The notes under the pieces are model-generated. The model did no database searches. It saw only the letters and a program-made list of their open reading frames with translations, and was not told the origin of the DNA. From Marinibactrum halimedae (GTDB taxonomy: Bacteria > Pseudomonadota > Gammaproteobacteria > Pseudomonadales > Cellvibrionaceae), in the NCBI RefSeq assembly GCF_021234875.1, contig NZ_JAJQVM010000038.1, positions 1 through 42,542 of the forward strand: DNA of 42,542 nucleotides. Direction: 5' to 3'. Position numbers and translations under genes: made by a program. Shown here in pieces: positions 25,908 through 37,800 of the stretch (position 1 is the first letter of the stretch; every line of letters begins with the position of its first letter).

Positions 25908-27557
25908 ATGAAGTTAGATTACATTGTTGTAGGAGCAGGGCCTGCTGGTTTGCAGCTTGCGTATTTTTTAGAAAAACAACAGCAAAGCTACACCATCGTT
26001 GAATCTGCTGAAAGAGTGGGGGAATTTTTTCGTCATTATCCACGTCATAGAAAGCTCATCTCAATTAACAAAGTTAATACCGGTTTTGACGACGCTGAAA
26101 TGAATTTACGTTGGGACTGGAATTCATTACTCAATGACAAAGTCTTCTTTCCTGAATACAGCCAGGATTATTTCTCTTCAGCGGATAAACTCACTGATTA
26201 TTTGGAAGACTTTACCACCACGCATAACTTGAATATTAAATTCGGTTTTAAAGTGCTCAATGTCAGCAAAAGCGGCGGTGAGTTTGTATTGAAAAGCGAA
26301 AGTGGCGAGGTCGTTCAAGGGAAAAACTTGATTGTGGCCACCGGATTCTCTAAAGAGAAAGTGCCGACATTTCCCGGTGCAGAGCTGGCAGAGATGTACA
26401 GTGAGCATGACATTGACCCAATGAAGTACAAAAACAAACGCGTACTGATTTTGGGTAAAGGTAATTCTGCTTTAGAAACCGCAGAAAACCTTATTGAGAC
26501 TTCTGCCACGGTGGCGTTGTGCAGTCCCAATCCCATCAAATTGGCTTGGAACACACACTACGTCGGCAACGTCCGCGCGGTGAATAATAACTTTCTTGAT
26601 ACCTACCAGTTGAAGTCACAAAACATTGTGCTGGACGCCGATATTACCTCTTTAGAACGCACTGATGATGGCAAAATCATGGCGCACATCCACTATACCC
26701 ATGCGAAGGATGAGTTGCGCTCGATACCCTTTGATCATGTCATTATGGCAACGGGTTTTAAATTCGATAACACCATTTTCGATGAAAGTTGCAGACCGGC
26801 TTTGAGCCACGAAGGTAAATTTCCCAAAATGACCAGCTCATGGGAATCTACCAACGTGTCCAACATGTACTTTGCCGGCGTGCTGATGCATCAGCGCGAT
26901 TTCAAACGCACTATGTCTGGTTTCATCCACGGGTTTCGATACAACATCCGCGCCTTATCTCACATTCTGAACAAGAAAAACAATGGCATTGCCTGGCCGG
27001 CAGAAAAACTGTCTGCAGACTCGGCGGTGATTGCCAAGCACGTATTGAGACAGCTGACCTATTCTTCTTCCATGTTTTTACAGCCAGGTTTCATGGGAGA
27101 CGTGATGGTGTTTGATACACCCGAAGACGTTATTTACATGAAGGACGTGCCGATTGAATACATGGAAGACAGCGAGCTGTCGTCAAAAGAATCTTATTGC
27201 ACCATCTCTTTGGAATACGGAGATTTCAGCCACGTCACTGACCCTTTTAACATTGAGCGCGACCCGTCACCGGCCAAGGCCCATGAGGTTGAATATCTCC
27301 ACCCTATTATTCGCTTCTACAGCAAAGGCAAGATGTCTTACGAGCGTCACATACTCGAAGATTTGGAAAACGATTATGAAAGGGAATGTTTTCGAGAAGT
27401 GACTGAAAATATATTCAAAGAAGCGCTGATGGAAGCGGCGATGACATCAGACTTTGTTAAGCCTGCGATGCAAAAGACTGTCATGCCGAAGGTTGTGATC
27501 GGCACGAACGCGGCCATGGGTAAAGACATCGCCAGTCCAATGGAAATTGCCGAATAA
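25908..27557 (+). CDS. FAD-dependent oxidoreductase, FOXRED2-like flavin monooxygenase family
   Basis: A 549-residue flavoprotein. The N-terminus YIVVGAGPAG (G9, G11, G14) binds FAD, and a second nucleotide site LGKGNSALETAENL near residue 183 should bind NAD(P)H. MATGFKFD near residue 284 is the usual ATG motif of two-dinucleotide-domain flavoproteins. The stretch FRHYPRHRKLISINK followed by LRWDWNSLL closely resembles FOXRED2-type proteins, whose chemistry is poorly known. It could oxygenate, N-hydroxylate or dehydrogenate a free or carrier-bound amino acid. The last 150 residues have no motif I recognise. GGAG lies six bases before ATG 25908. Its place between the two NRPS genes, in the same direction, argues for a tailoring role. 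Confidence 0.78.
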   Translation: MKLDYIVVGAGPAGLQLAYFLEKQQQSYTIVESAERVGEFFRHYPRHRKLISINKVNTGFDDAEMNLRWDWNSLLNDKVFFPEYSQDYFSSADKLTDYLEDFTTTHNLNIKFGFKVLNVSKSGGEFVLKSESGEVVQGKNLIVATGFSKEKVPTFPGAELAEMYSEHDIDPMKYKNKRVLILGKGNSALETAENLIETSATVALCSPNPIKLAWNTHYVGNVRAVNNNFLDTYQLKSQNIVLDADITSLERTDDGKIMAHIHYTHAKDELRSIPFDHVIMATGFKFDNTIFDESCRPALSHEGKFPKMTSSWESTNVSNMYFAGVLMHQRDFKRTMSGFIHGFRYNIRALSHILNKKNNGIAWPAEKLSADSAVIAKHVLRQLTYSSSMFLQPGFMGDVMVFDTPEDVIYMKDVPIEYMEDSELSSKESYCTISLEYGDFSHVTDPFNIERDPSPAKAHEVEYLHPIIRFYSKGKMSYERHILEDLENDYERECFREVTENIFKEALMEAAMTSDFVKPAMQKTVMPKVVIGTNAAMGKDIASPMEIAE

Positions 27558-27677
27558 ACTCAGCACCTAAGAATCAATAGACCTTAAAAATCATCGCACT
27601 TAAAAACAATCAGCACCAGACATCAAAAAACGCACTGGATGGGCCTTTTGCCTTCTTCATAAGAGGATAATGATTCA

Positions 27678-28670
27678 ATGACCATTACAACAAGAGTATT
27701 CAACGAGCAAACAGGCTCCCCATTTATCATTGAAGCTGAAGGCCCATCTGGTGATTGTCCATCTGGTGATTGTCGGTTATCTGAACTCAGTGCATGGAAG
27801 CAGGAACACAGTGATTTTATTCAACAAAAACTGTTAGAGCATGGTGCTATTTTAGTGCGTAATTTTGGTATCGATTCACTCGCCCATTTTAATGATTTTT
27901 TGGGGGATTTCAGACACGCCACATTGCTGGATTATGCGGGTGGTAATTCTCCTCGTACCAAATTGTTAAAAGGGATTTACACCTCTACCGAGTATCCACA
28001 AGAACATTTTATTTCTCTGCACAACGAATTTTCCTATAACGATCAGTGGCCTGAGCATCTGTTTTTTTGTTGTGTGACACCACCCGTTAAAGATGGCAAT
28101 ACATTAATTGCGGATGGACGAAAAGTACTGGCGCTTCTGGACCCTGAAGTGATCGAAATGTTTGAGCAACGTAAAGTCACCTACATTCGAAACATGCACG
28201 ATGGTAGCGGATTTTTTGGCCCATCATGGCAGGAAACGTTTGAGACGGAAGATAAAGATAAAGTCAGTGAGTTCTGCAAAAAATCCAATATTGACTTTGA
28301 ATGGAAAAAAGACGGCGGCCTGAAAACCACTCAGTTGGGCTTGGGTGTCGCCACTCACCCCATCACTAAAGAAAAGGCCTGGTTTAATCAGGCAGATCAG
28401 TTTCACGTCTCTAACCATCCTCGTGATTATTACGACGCCATGGTGGATATGTGTGATGGCAAACTGGATGAGTTACCTCAACATGCCTGTTTTGGTGATG
28501 GCACTGAGATGACAAATGAAGTACTCGATAGCATCAGAAATGCGTTTAAACAGCTAACAATTTATTTCCCCTGGCAAAAAGGCGATGCCCTAATCCTCGA
28601 TAACGTATTGATGGCCCACGGGCGAGCCCCTTTCTCCGGTGCCCGCAAAATCTTAGTGGCTATGTCATAA
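27678..28670 (+). CDS. SyrP/TauD-like Fe(II)/2-oxoglutarate oxygenase, probable aminoacyl beta-hydroxylase
   Basis: A 330-residue enzyme of the TauD/TfdA fold. Metal ligands are H115 and E117 in SLHNEFSY and H314 in MAHGRAP; R323 in SGARKI fits the 2-oxoglutarate salt bridge. The HxE form and the length match SyrP-type enzymes, which hydroxylate the beta carbon of carrier-bound aspartate in syringomycin and several siderophores. Here the partner could be module 4 of NRPS 1, with its Asp/Asn-like pocket, or a residue loaded later. Near the N-terminus PSGDC occurs twice because of a perfect 15-base duplication. AGAGGA lies 10 bases before ATG 27678. The 120-base gap upstream shows no clear promoter or terminator. 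Other 2OG-dependent reactions (halogenation excluded by the glutamate ligand) cannot be ruled out. Confidence 0.8.
   Translation: MTITTRVFNEQTGSPFIIEAEGPSGDCPSGDCRLSELSAWKQEHSDFIQQKLLEHGAILVRNFGIDSLAHFNDFLGDFRHATLLDYAGGNSPRTKLLKGIYTSTEYPQEHFISLHNEFSYNDQWPEHLFFCCVTPPVKDGNTLIADGRKVLALLDPEVIEMFEQRKVTYIRNMHDGSGFFGPSWQETFETEDKDKVSEFCKKSNIDFEWKKDGGLKTTQLGLGVATHPITKEKAWFNQADQFHVSNHPRDYYDAMVDMCDGKLDELPQHACFGDGTEMTNEVLDSIRNAFKQLTIYFPWQKGDALILDNVLMAHGRAPFSGARKILVAMS
27744..27773 (+). repeat. Perfect 15-base in-frame duplication inside the oxygenase gene
   Basis: CCATCTGGTGATTGT is present twice without a spacer, inserting an extra PSGDC at residues 23-32. It keeps the frame, lies outside the catalytic motifs and looks recent because the copies are identical. 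Confidence 0.85.
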
Positions 28671-28714
28671 GTTTTATTATCAAAAAAATTGGCAGTTTGA
28701 ATAGGTGCCCCGAG

Positions 28715-28776
28715 TGGCACAGCGAAAGCTGGGTGGCATAGCGAAAGATCGTACAGCGAAAGATCGTACAGTGAAA
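28715..28776. repeat. Short tandem repeat array before NRPS 2
   Basis: TGGCACAGCGAAAG (28715-28728) and TGGCATAGCGAAAG (28734-28747) are followed by two 15-base units, TAGCGAAAGATCGTA (28739-28753) and CAGCGAAAGATCGTA (28754-28768), and a truncated CAGTGAAA. The core AGCGAAAG is thus repeated at least three times in the 141-base gap, ending 35 bases before the NRPS 2 ATG. It may be slippage noise or a binding array. Confidence 0.7.
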
Positions 28777-28811
28777 AAAGAAAAGCCGTAAAAATTTAAG
28801 GACACAGAATC

Positions 28812-31800
28812 ATGGCGATAGTGACATTTTTAAACAAGGTAAAAGGACTGGGTATCAAACTGTGGCTAGAAGATTCGCAACTTAAATTTAAAGCACCAAA
28901 AGGAGTTTGGAACGCTGAAATTCGCGATGAGCTACGGGCGAATAAATCGGCCGTGATCGCTTTTTTGAAAGAGGAAGACAAGCGCGCGACAGCAGAAGAA
29001 TGGATGACGATTCAGTCGGTGGCACGCGTTGATGAAAACGGCAACATCATGACGGATTTTCCCCTCAGCTTTTCACAAGAAAGGCTTTGGTTTATTGATC
29101 AACTGGAAAGCAACAGCGTCAGTTATAACATCCCCATTGCCGTCAATATTGAAAGTACGGTGCATTCGCCCTTAAACGTCAGTCAGCTTGAGCACGCTTT
29201 TCACCTGATTATCGACCGTCACGAAAATTTAAGAACGATTTTCCCAAGTCACAAGGGCAAAGCCCGGCAGCGTATTCTGGATAAATTTGTTTTTATTTTG
29301 GAACAAGAAGATCTGAGCTTTCTAGATTCTGAACAGGAACGTCACGAGGAAGCGCAACGACGATGTGAGATCGAAGCCAAAAAGCCTTTTGATCTTGCTT
29401 GTGGGCCTCTCTTGAGGGCCAAGATTTTCAAACTCTCTGATCAACGTCATATTTTAATGCTGAATATGCATCACATCATCAGTGATGGTTGGTCCATGGG
29501 AGTGTTGGTCAAAGAATTCGCGATGATCATGGCAGCCCTCAATCAGGGACAGGAACCCTTGTTGCCTCCCCTGGACATTCAGTATCTGGATTACAGCCTC
29601 TGGCAAAGAAAGTGGCTGGGTGGTGAATCACGTAATCAACATGACAAGTCTGATCTGTCGACCAAGCACTCGACAGAAACGTCTCTATTGCAAAAACAAC
29701 TGAATTACTGGCAGCAAAAGCTTGCGGGTGCGCCGGAAAACTTGAATTTGCCCACCGATTTTACGCGTCCTAGTACTCAGAGCTTTGAGGGGGGGCGGCA
29801 TTATTTTCAACTGGATGCGCAGATTACAAAACGGTTGAAGCAGCTGGCAGAAAAACAAGACTGTACACTTTATATGGTGTTGCTGGCGGTGTTTAACGTA
29901 TTACTGTATCGCTATAGCCATCAGGAAGACATCTGCATTGGCAGCCCGGTGGCTAACCGCCACTATGACGGGACAGAGCGTTTAATTGGCCTTTTTATCA
30001 ACACTTTGGTGCTGCGTCATCGAGTCAAAGGGGAGGCGACATTCACCTCGCTGCTGAGTGATGTGAAAACCACCAGCTTAGAAGCGTTTGAAAACCAAGA
30101 CACCCCTTTTGAGAAAATTGTGGACGTGGTGCAACCCAACCGCAATGCAGCTATTAGTCCGCTCTTTCAGGTCATGTTTATTTTGCAAAACACGCCGACG
30201 GAAGTGTTGGCGCCAGGAATGAGCGCCTACCCGCTTGATGTGGCGAACAGCAAATTTGATATTACGTTGGATTTAAAAGAATCCACTGAAGGGTTGAAGG
30301 GTTCATTTGAATACGGCAGGGCACTGTTTAAACCAGACACGATGGCCCGAATGGCAGATCACTTTCGCGCCATTTGTCAGGCAGTGGTCGACGACCCCGA
30401 TGCCAAAGTGGGTGAGCTGAACTTTATTCGCACAGCGGAAACACAGCAATTATTGAATGATTTTAATGGGGAGCGTGTTGCCTATGCCAATAGCCAGGCT
30501 CAGTGCATACACCACTTTTTTACAGAACAAGTAAACCGTAACCCGGATAATATCGCTGTGATTGATCAGGATGAGCGCTTGAGTTATCGCGAGCTCTGCG
30601 AGCAAAGTCAGCGTCTGGCTTTGTACCTGCAATCCATGGATATTGGGCCAGATAGTCTGGTCGGCATCTGTATAAACCGGTCGCCGCAAATGCTGGTTGC
30701 CATGCTTGGAATTCTTCAGGCAGGTGGCGCTTATGTACCCTTGGACCCTGGCTATCCACAAGAGCGCCTGGAGCATATGCTCAATGACAGCCGTGTTTCT
30801 GTGGTGCTGACTGAAGCTGACTGTGAAGACAAACTGGCAGATTTTTTAGCCAAAGAGGTTGAGCTGGTTGTTGTCGATGTGCAGTGGCAAGACATTTGTG
30901 CTCAAGTCGATACGCTTCGTTCTCGCAACATTAGATTGAAAGAAGAGGTCACACCAGAGCATTTGAGCTACGTCATTTATACCTCCGGCTCTACCGGCAA
31001 AGCCAAAGGCGTCGCCATTGAACACCGCAATGCTGTTGCCCTTATCAATTGGGCACAAGACGTCTATCACCCGCAACAATTGAGCGGGGTTCTTGCCGCC
31101 ACTTCGATCAGTTTTGATCTGTCGGTGTATGAAATTTTCCTCACCCTGGCAGTGGGGGGCAAAGTGATTTTGGCGCCCAATATCATGGCCTTGCCAGAGG
31201 TCGCGAGGCCGCAAGAAATCACTTTGATTAATACTGTACCTTCTGCCATCGAAGAGTTGATCGACCTTAAGGCGGTACCCGACTCTGTCACCACCATTAA
31301 CTTGGCAGGTGAGCCGCTGTCTACTCGATTGGTCACTAAGCTCTATGAGCAGACGAGTGTGGAGAAAGTCTACGATCTGTACGGCCCTTCAGAAGATACC
31401 ACCTACTCTACCTATACGTTGCGACACGCCAATGGCGTACAAACCATTGGTAAGCCGATCACAAATACCCAGGCGTATGTACTCGATTCTTTTAACAATC
31501 CGGTTCCCTCGGGGGTGCCCGGCGAACTGTATCTGGCCGGAGATGGCGTGGCGAGAGGTTACTTGTATCGCCCGGAACTAAGCGCCGAGAAGTTCTTGCC
31601 GAATCCGTTTATCGATGGTTCCCGCATGTATAAAACCGGTGACTTAGTGCGTTGGCGGGAAGATGGCAACCTGGAATATCTGGGCCGTATCGATACTCAG
31701 GTGAAAATCCGAGGTTTCCGTATCGAAATCGGTGAAATCGAAGCGCGTCTCAATGAACATCAGGCCCTGAAAGACAGTGTTGTGGTCGCACAAGGGCAAG

Positions 31801-34800
31801 CGACTAATAAGCGACTAGTCGCTTATTATGTGGCAGTCGACAGCACGGGCGACGATCTGATGGACTTGGCGGCGGACGAACTCAGAAGACACTTACAGCA
31901 AGGTCTGCCCGATTACATGCTACCTGTGGCGTTTGTGAGTGTGCGAGAGATTCCGCTGATGCCCAATGGCAAAGTGAATCGGCTGTTGCTTTCCAGTTTG
32001 GACGTGGAGGTGACCTCTGAACAGGCGTACTTTGCGCCCCGCAGTAACGTTGAAAAACAGTTGGTGGCCATCTGGTCTGAGGTCTTGGGTTTAGCGCCAG
32101 AGAACATTGGCATTCAGGATAATTTCTTCGAACTGGGTGGAGATTCCATTAAAACCATTCAGATCGTGGCCAAAGCCATTGACCAAGGCATTCATTTTAC
32201 GACTCGCGACATGTTCAACCATCAGAACATTCAGGCGCTCTTGCAAAACTGCGACACTGACCAGTCGAAAGAGACTATTCACGAGAGCGGTATGCTGGAA
32301 GGGGAGGTTGCGCTAAGTCCTATCCAGCAACACTTTTTTGAACATCACCATACGAGCCGTCACCACTACAACCAATCCGTATTACTGAATCTGACAGTGA
32401 AACTGTCAGAGCAAAATGTGACAGACATCGTCACAGTATTGATGAAGCAGCACGATGCACTGAGGCTGAGATTCAGTCAAACAGCGCACGGTTGGCAGCA
32501 GGAATATCTCGGGGCGAAGCACATCACAAGTAGGATGGGGATGACTTATGTCGATCTCCAAGGCGCCAATACCGATGCTGTCACTCGTGTGTGTAATGAA
32601 CTGCAAGCGAGTCTCGATCTGGATAAAGGCCCATTGATACGTTGGGCTTATTTTAAAGGGGCTCAAAACGACCATATCCGTGATCAAACCTCTGGCGATC
32701 AGCTGTCCATTATGGTCCATCATCTGGTTATCGATGGCGTTTCATGGCGTATTTTGCTTGAAGATTTGAATCAGCTGATCGATCAGCAGCGCAATAGCCA
32801 ACCTCTAGCACTGACACAAAAGCGCAGCTCATACCGCAATTGGGTAGACTCACTTGCCACCTGGCAAGACAGTGAAAAGGGTCGGCAGGACTTGGCATGG
32901 TGGCGACTACAGGCTGACAAACTGCAAACCGGTCATGACCTTGCTGTGACGAAACCACTGCTTGCGAAAGGTTATCGTCAAGAAGACATGGCTCAACATA
33001 ATGTGCGCCTGTCACGGGAAGCCACAGAAAAACTGCTGAAGCATTGTCATCAAGCCTATGGCACTCATATCAATGACTTGCTAATGAGCGCCGTGATGCT
33101 GGGCTATTTCCAGAGCACGGGAAGTCTACACTTAACGATTGATATGGAGGGCCATGGCCGTGAGCAAATCCAGCCAACCATCGATATCACACGAACTCTG
33201 GGCTGGTTTACGAGCCTTTATCCGGTAAGTTTGTCATTGTCTGACCCTGAAGATGTGGGGCAGTGCATCAAAGACGTCAAAGCGGCATTGCACGCTGTTC
33301 CCAACAAAGGGGTTGGCTTTCCGATTTTCCGTTATATGAACCAAGATGACGTTCTGCGGGCACTGCCGGAAGCTCAGGTAGTGTTTAATTTTCTTGGAGA
33401 CTTTCAGGCAAAGGCACCAGACTCTCGTGATCGTTATTTCACCTTTTCTGAAAATACCTGCGGAAACAACAGCGCTGGCAATCGTGAAGTAGCAAAACGG
33501 GTGACCATTAATGGAATGGTGGTCTTCAATCAGTTGTCTTTTGATTTCAGTTATCCTCAACACTGGCAAGGTGAAGCGATCTGTTCCTGGCAAGACCATT
33601 TTGTCATTGCCCTGGAGTCACTGATTAACCATTGTTGCAATGCACCAAGGCTGGGTTATACCCCCGACGATTTCCCGCTATTAAAAATCTCAACGGCCCA
33701 ACTCGACGACATCATTCCTGTGTTGGAAAATCAACGACACATTACGCTCGATAACATTCAGGATATCTATCCGTTAACGCCGTTGCAGTCTGGCATCCTG
33801 TTTGAAACGCTCCTTGCCGACACGGACGATAATAAAGGGATGTATATCACTCAGTCTGCCATCGGTTTTCACGGTCAGGCTGAGCGGAGTGCGCTGCAAC
33901 AGGCATGGCAGCGGGTAGTGAATCATTATGATGCGCTGCGGATGCAGGTGATAGCCGATGAGAGGATGATCAATGCCGCCGGTATGCAGGTGATTCAAAA
34001 GCAGTGTGATGCCAAGATCGATTTTTTAGACTGGAGTGACAAGTCAGATGCCGAATTAAAAGATGCCTGTATCGCCCAAATGGCAAAAAATAAGCGGGCA
34101 GGCATCCGTTATACAACAGGCCCGCTGATGCGAATGAGCCTGCTGCAAGGTAAGGCCTCAAGCTATTTGCTCTTTGAACAGCACCACATCATGCTAGATG
34201 GTTGGTCCCAAAATATCGTGCTGTCTAATCTATTTAATCTCTATCAGGCCTTAGTGAAAGGGCAAGACTACAACCTGCCAGCCACTGCACCTTACCGTGC
34301 TTATGTGCAACTTTTACTGAATCGAGATCAGCAAGCGGAGGCTGAATATTGGCAACAATACCTGAGCGCTCATGAAGAGGTGACACCGCTGCCTTTTGCA
34401 CGCCTTGCCGATTATGACCGAGAGGCCATGTCTCTGAACTCCGGGCCAAAAGAAGCCTTCGAAAGCGCCAGACTAAGCCTGTCAAAAGACACGACCCAAC
34501 AGCTTGAGCAATTGGTAAAAAAGCATCGATTGACCATGAATACGGTGTTGCAATTTGTTTGGGGCGTAGTGCTGCATCTGCATAGCGGTAACCCATCGAT
34601 CACCTTTGGCAGTGTCAGCTCAGGCCGCAATGGTCTTTTGGATGTCAAACACAACGATCAGATGGTGGGCTTATGCATTAACACTACGCCTACCTGCATT
34701 CAATTTGATGCTCTGCAAACACTGTTGGCACAACTCACCAGTATGCAGGCCCGAGAGTCAGAAAAACTGGGCTACGAAATCACGCCTTTGGTGGAGATTC

Positions 34801-37800
34801 AGGAATCCTTGTCTGCAATCGGTGAAAACGACATCAATACGAATCAGGATTTCTTTCAGACCCTGTTTGTTTACGAAAATTATCCTATCGAGAAGATATC
34901 CGAGACCAGTAACCTGCTCAAAGATTTTATTGGGAATGAAGCACCGAACTATCCGTTAGCGTTGACGGCCTTTGCCCAAGAGACGTTGGAGATGACCTTC
35001 ACTTGGGATGCTGGCTACTACAGTGAAGCGTCCATTTCTAACCTAATGGCGCAGTTTGAGCGGATCACACTGCAATTGTTGGAAAAACCGGATGCTCTGA
35101 TAAAAGATTTGAGTCTTCTGCCCGAAGATGACAAACAGCGCATACTCACCGAATTCAATCAGACGTCACTGGATTACGACCAGAGCAGGTGCATTCACCA
35201 CCTACTGGCTCAGCAGGTAGAGCAGTATCCCGATAAAACCGCTGTGATCTATCAGGGTACACCGTTGAGCTATCAGCAGCTGTTCGACAAGAGCCGAACC
35301 CTGGCCTTGTACCTGCAAAATGCTAATATCCGTCCCGACACTTTGGTAGGCGTCTGTATGGACAGAAGTGCGGACATGGTGATAGCAATGCTTGGGATTA
35401 TGCAGTCGGGCGGTGCTTACGTGCCCATGAACCCTGACTATCCGGTGGACCGACTTAACTACATGATGGAGGACAGTCAGGCCCCCATCGTGCTGACCCA
35501 GGAAAAATATAGATCCAGAATCAGTGACGTAATCGTGCAGAACACTCGGTTAATCACCATCGATGACGATTGGGCGGAAGTCAGCCGGGTTGTGGGTGAA
35601 TTAACCTCCAGTCAAGTGAGCCTTCGGGAGGAAGTGACGGCCAAGAATCTGGCTTATGTGATTTATACGTCTGGCTCTACGGGCAAGCCGAAAGGCGTCA
35701 TGATCGAACATCGGAATTTGCACGCTCTCTGTGCTTGGCACCAAAAAGCGTTCAGGGTAGATATCCACAGTAGAGCTACTCAGGTGGCGAATATGGCCTT
35801 TGACGCGTCGGTATGGGAAATGTGGCCCTACCTTCTGAGTGCCGCGACTCTGTGTGTGGTGGACGATGAAACCTACACTGATATTGCCTCTCTACACCAG
35901 TTTCTCACCGATCACCAAATCAGCCATAGTTTCTTGCCAACGCCAATGGCGCAACAGCTCATGCAGCGAGAGGTATCAGGCCTGACTCACTTGCAGTATC
36001 TGCTAATTGGTGGTGATAAGTTGTCAAAATATGAAGCAAAGAGCTATCCCTTCACTCTCGTCAACAACTATGGGCCGACAGAGTCAACGGTCGTAGCCAC
36101 TTCCACCACCATTGAAGGCAGCTTTACCGTTCAGAATATCGGTGCCCCAATCAGCAATACCCAAGTCTATATCCTTGATCAGTACAACAATCCTGTGCCG
36201 GTTGGCGTGCCGGGCGAACTGCGCATCGCCGGATGCGGTCTTGCGCGAGGTTACCTAAATCGCCCTGAATTGACTCAGGAAAAATTTGTCGCGAATCCAT
36301 ACAGTGATACTCATAGGCGCCTGTATAAAAGTGGTGACTTGGCTTGCTGGTTGCCCAACGGGCAAATTGAATATTTAGGCCGTATCGACAACCAGGTGAA
36401 AATCCGCAGTTATCGCATTGAGGTTGGTGAAATTGAATCCCGTTTCACTCAGCACAATCGTGTTCAAGATGGTGCTGTGATTGTCCAAGAGGTGAATGGC
36501 AATAAGCAGCTGGTTGCGTTCTATGTGGCCCATGGCAGCCATGAGCAAGGCCTGGTGGAGATCCCTCGGGAAGAATTTAAAGCTTGGCTGCGGCAGACCC
36601 TACCACACTATATGATACCAACCGCCTTTGTGGGCCTCGCTGCGATGCCATTAACCCCCAATGGCAAGGTAAATCGTCAAGCCCTAGCGCTTATGCAGGC
36701 TAACCACAGTTTGGAACAGGATTATGTGGCGCCTCGCAGTGCGATTGAAAAACAGTTAGCGAATATTTGGGGAGAAATTTTAAGCGTAGAGGCCAGTCAG
36801 ATTGGTCTTCACGATAACTTTTTCGAGCTAGGTGGTGATTCCATCAAGATCATCCAGGTTGTGGCCAAGGCCACTGCCCAGGGTATTCATTTTGATGTGC
36901 GGGACATGTTCAATCACCAAAGTATTTATGCGCTACTGAGCCACTGTGATGTCAGCAAATCCAGAGAAATCATCAAAGAGCAGGGCATTCTGGCAGGTCA
37001 TGTACCGCTAAGCCCGGTGCAACGGTATTTCTTTGACCACTGCCAAACCGATCTGCATCATTTTAATCAGTCGGTATTGCTGAATTTGCAATCAGAGCTG
37101 TCTTTTAGTGACCTTGTTGCCATCATCCAAACTCTGATGACGCAGCACGATGCGCTTAGGCTGCGTTATCAACATATAGAGGGTAAGTGGCAGCAATATT
37201 ATGATGCCGATATCCCTGCAGAAGCCGAGTCGTTGGGTATTCATACCTACAACATTGACCATCTAGAGATACAGAAAATTCCGGGTTATGTAGAAGACGT
37301 TTGTAATCATTGGCAGACCAGTTTGGACCTTGAAAATGGCCCTATCATGCGTTGCCTTTATTTTGATGGGCAGAGCCGTCACCCGAATCAGTTAGCGATC
37401 ATTATTCATCACTTGGCCATTGATGGCGTGTCATGGCGCATACTGCTGGAAGATCTAAACCAGTTGATTGATCAGCAATTAGCGAAGCAACCGTTGCAGC
37501 TTGTCGCGAAAAGAAGTTCTTATCGTAACTGGGTAGAAGACCTCAGCCATTATCAGGAAACCGAGCAAGGACAAGCCGATTTAAGTTGGTGGAATGATTT
37601 TGCTGAAAAGGCCCAGAATATCGAAAACGTCTTCGACGATAAGACGTTTTATCAGCATGAAATGCAGCAGCACGAAGTCGTGTTGTCTAAAGCCGATACA
37701 CAAAAACTGATGAAGCATTGTCATGAGGCCTACGGTACCACTATCAACGATTTGCTGATTGCCGCCTTGATGCTGAGTTACTGCCAGTCGACAGGACATC

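Noticed and set aside
28705-28720. GTGCC-GGCAC inverted repeat after the oxygenase gene as a terminator
   Set aside because: Five-pair stem without a following T-run.
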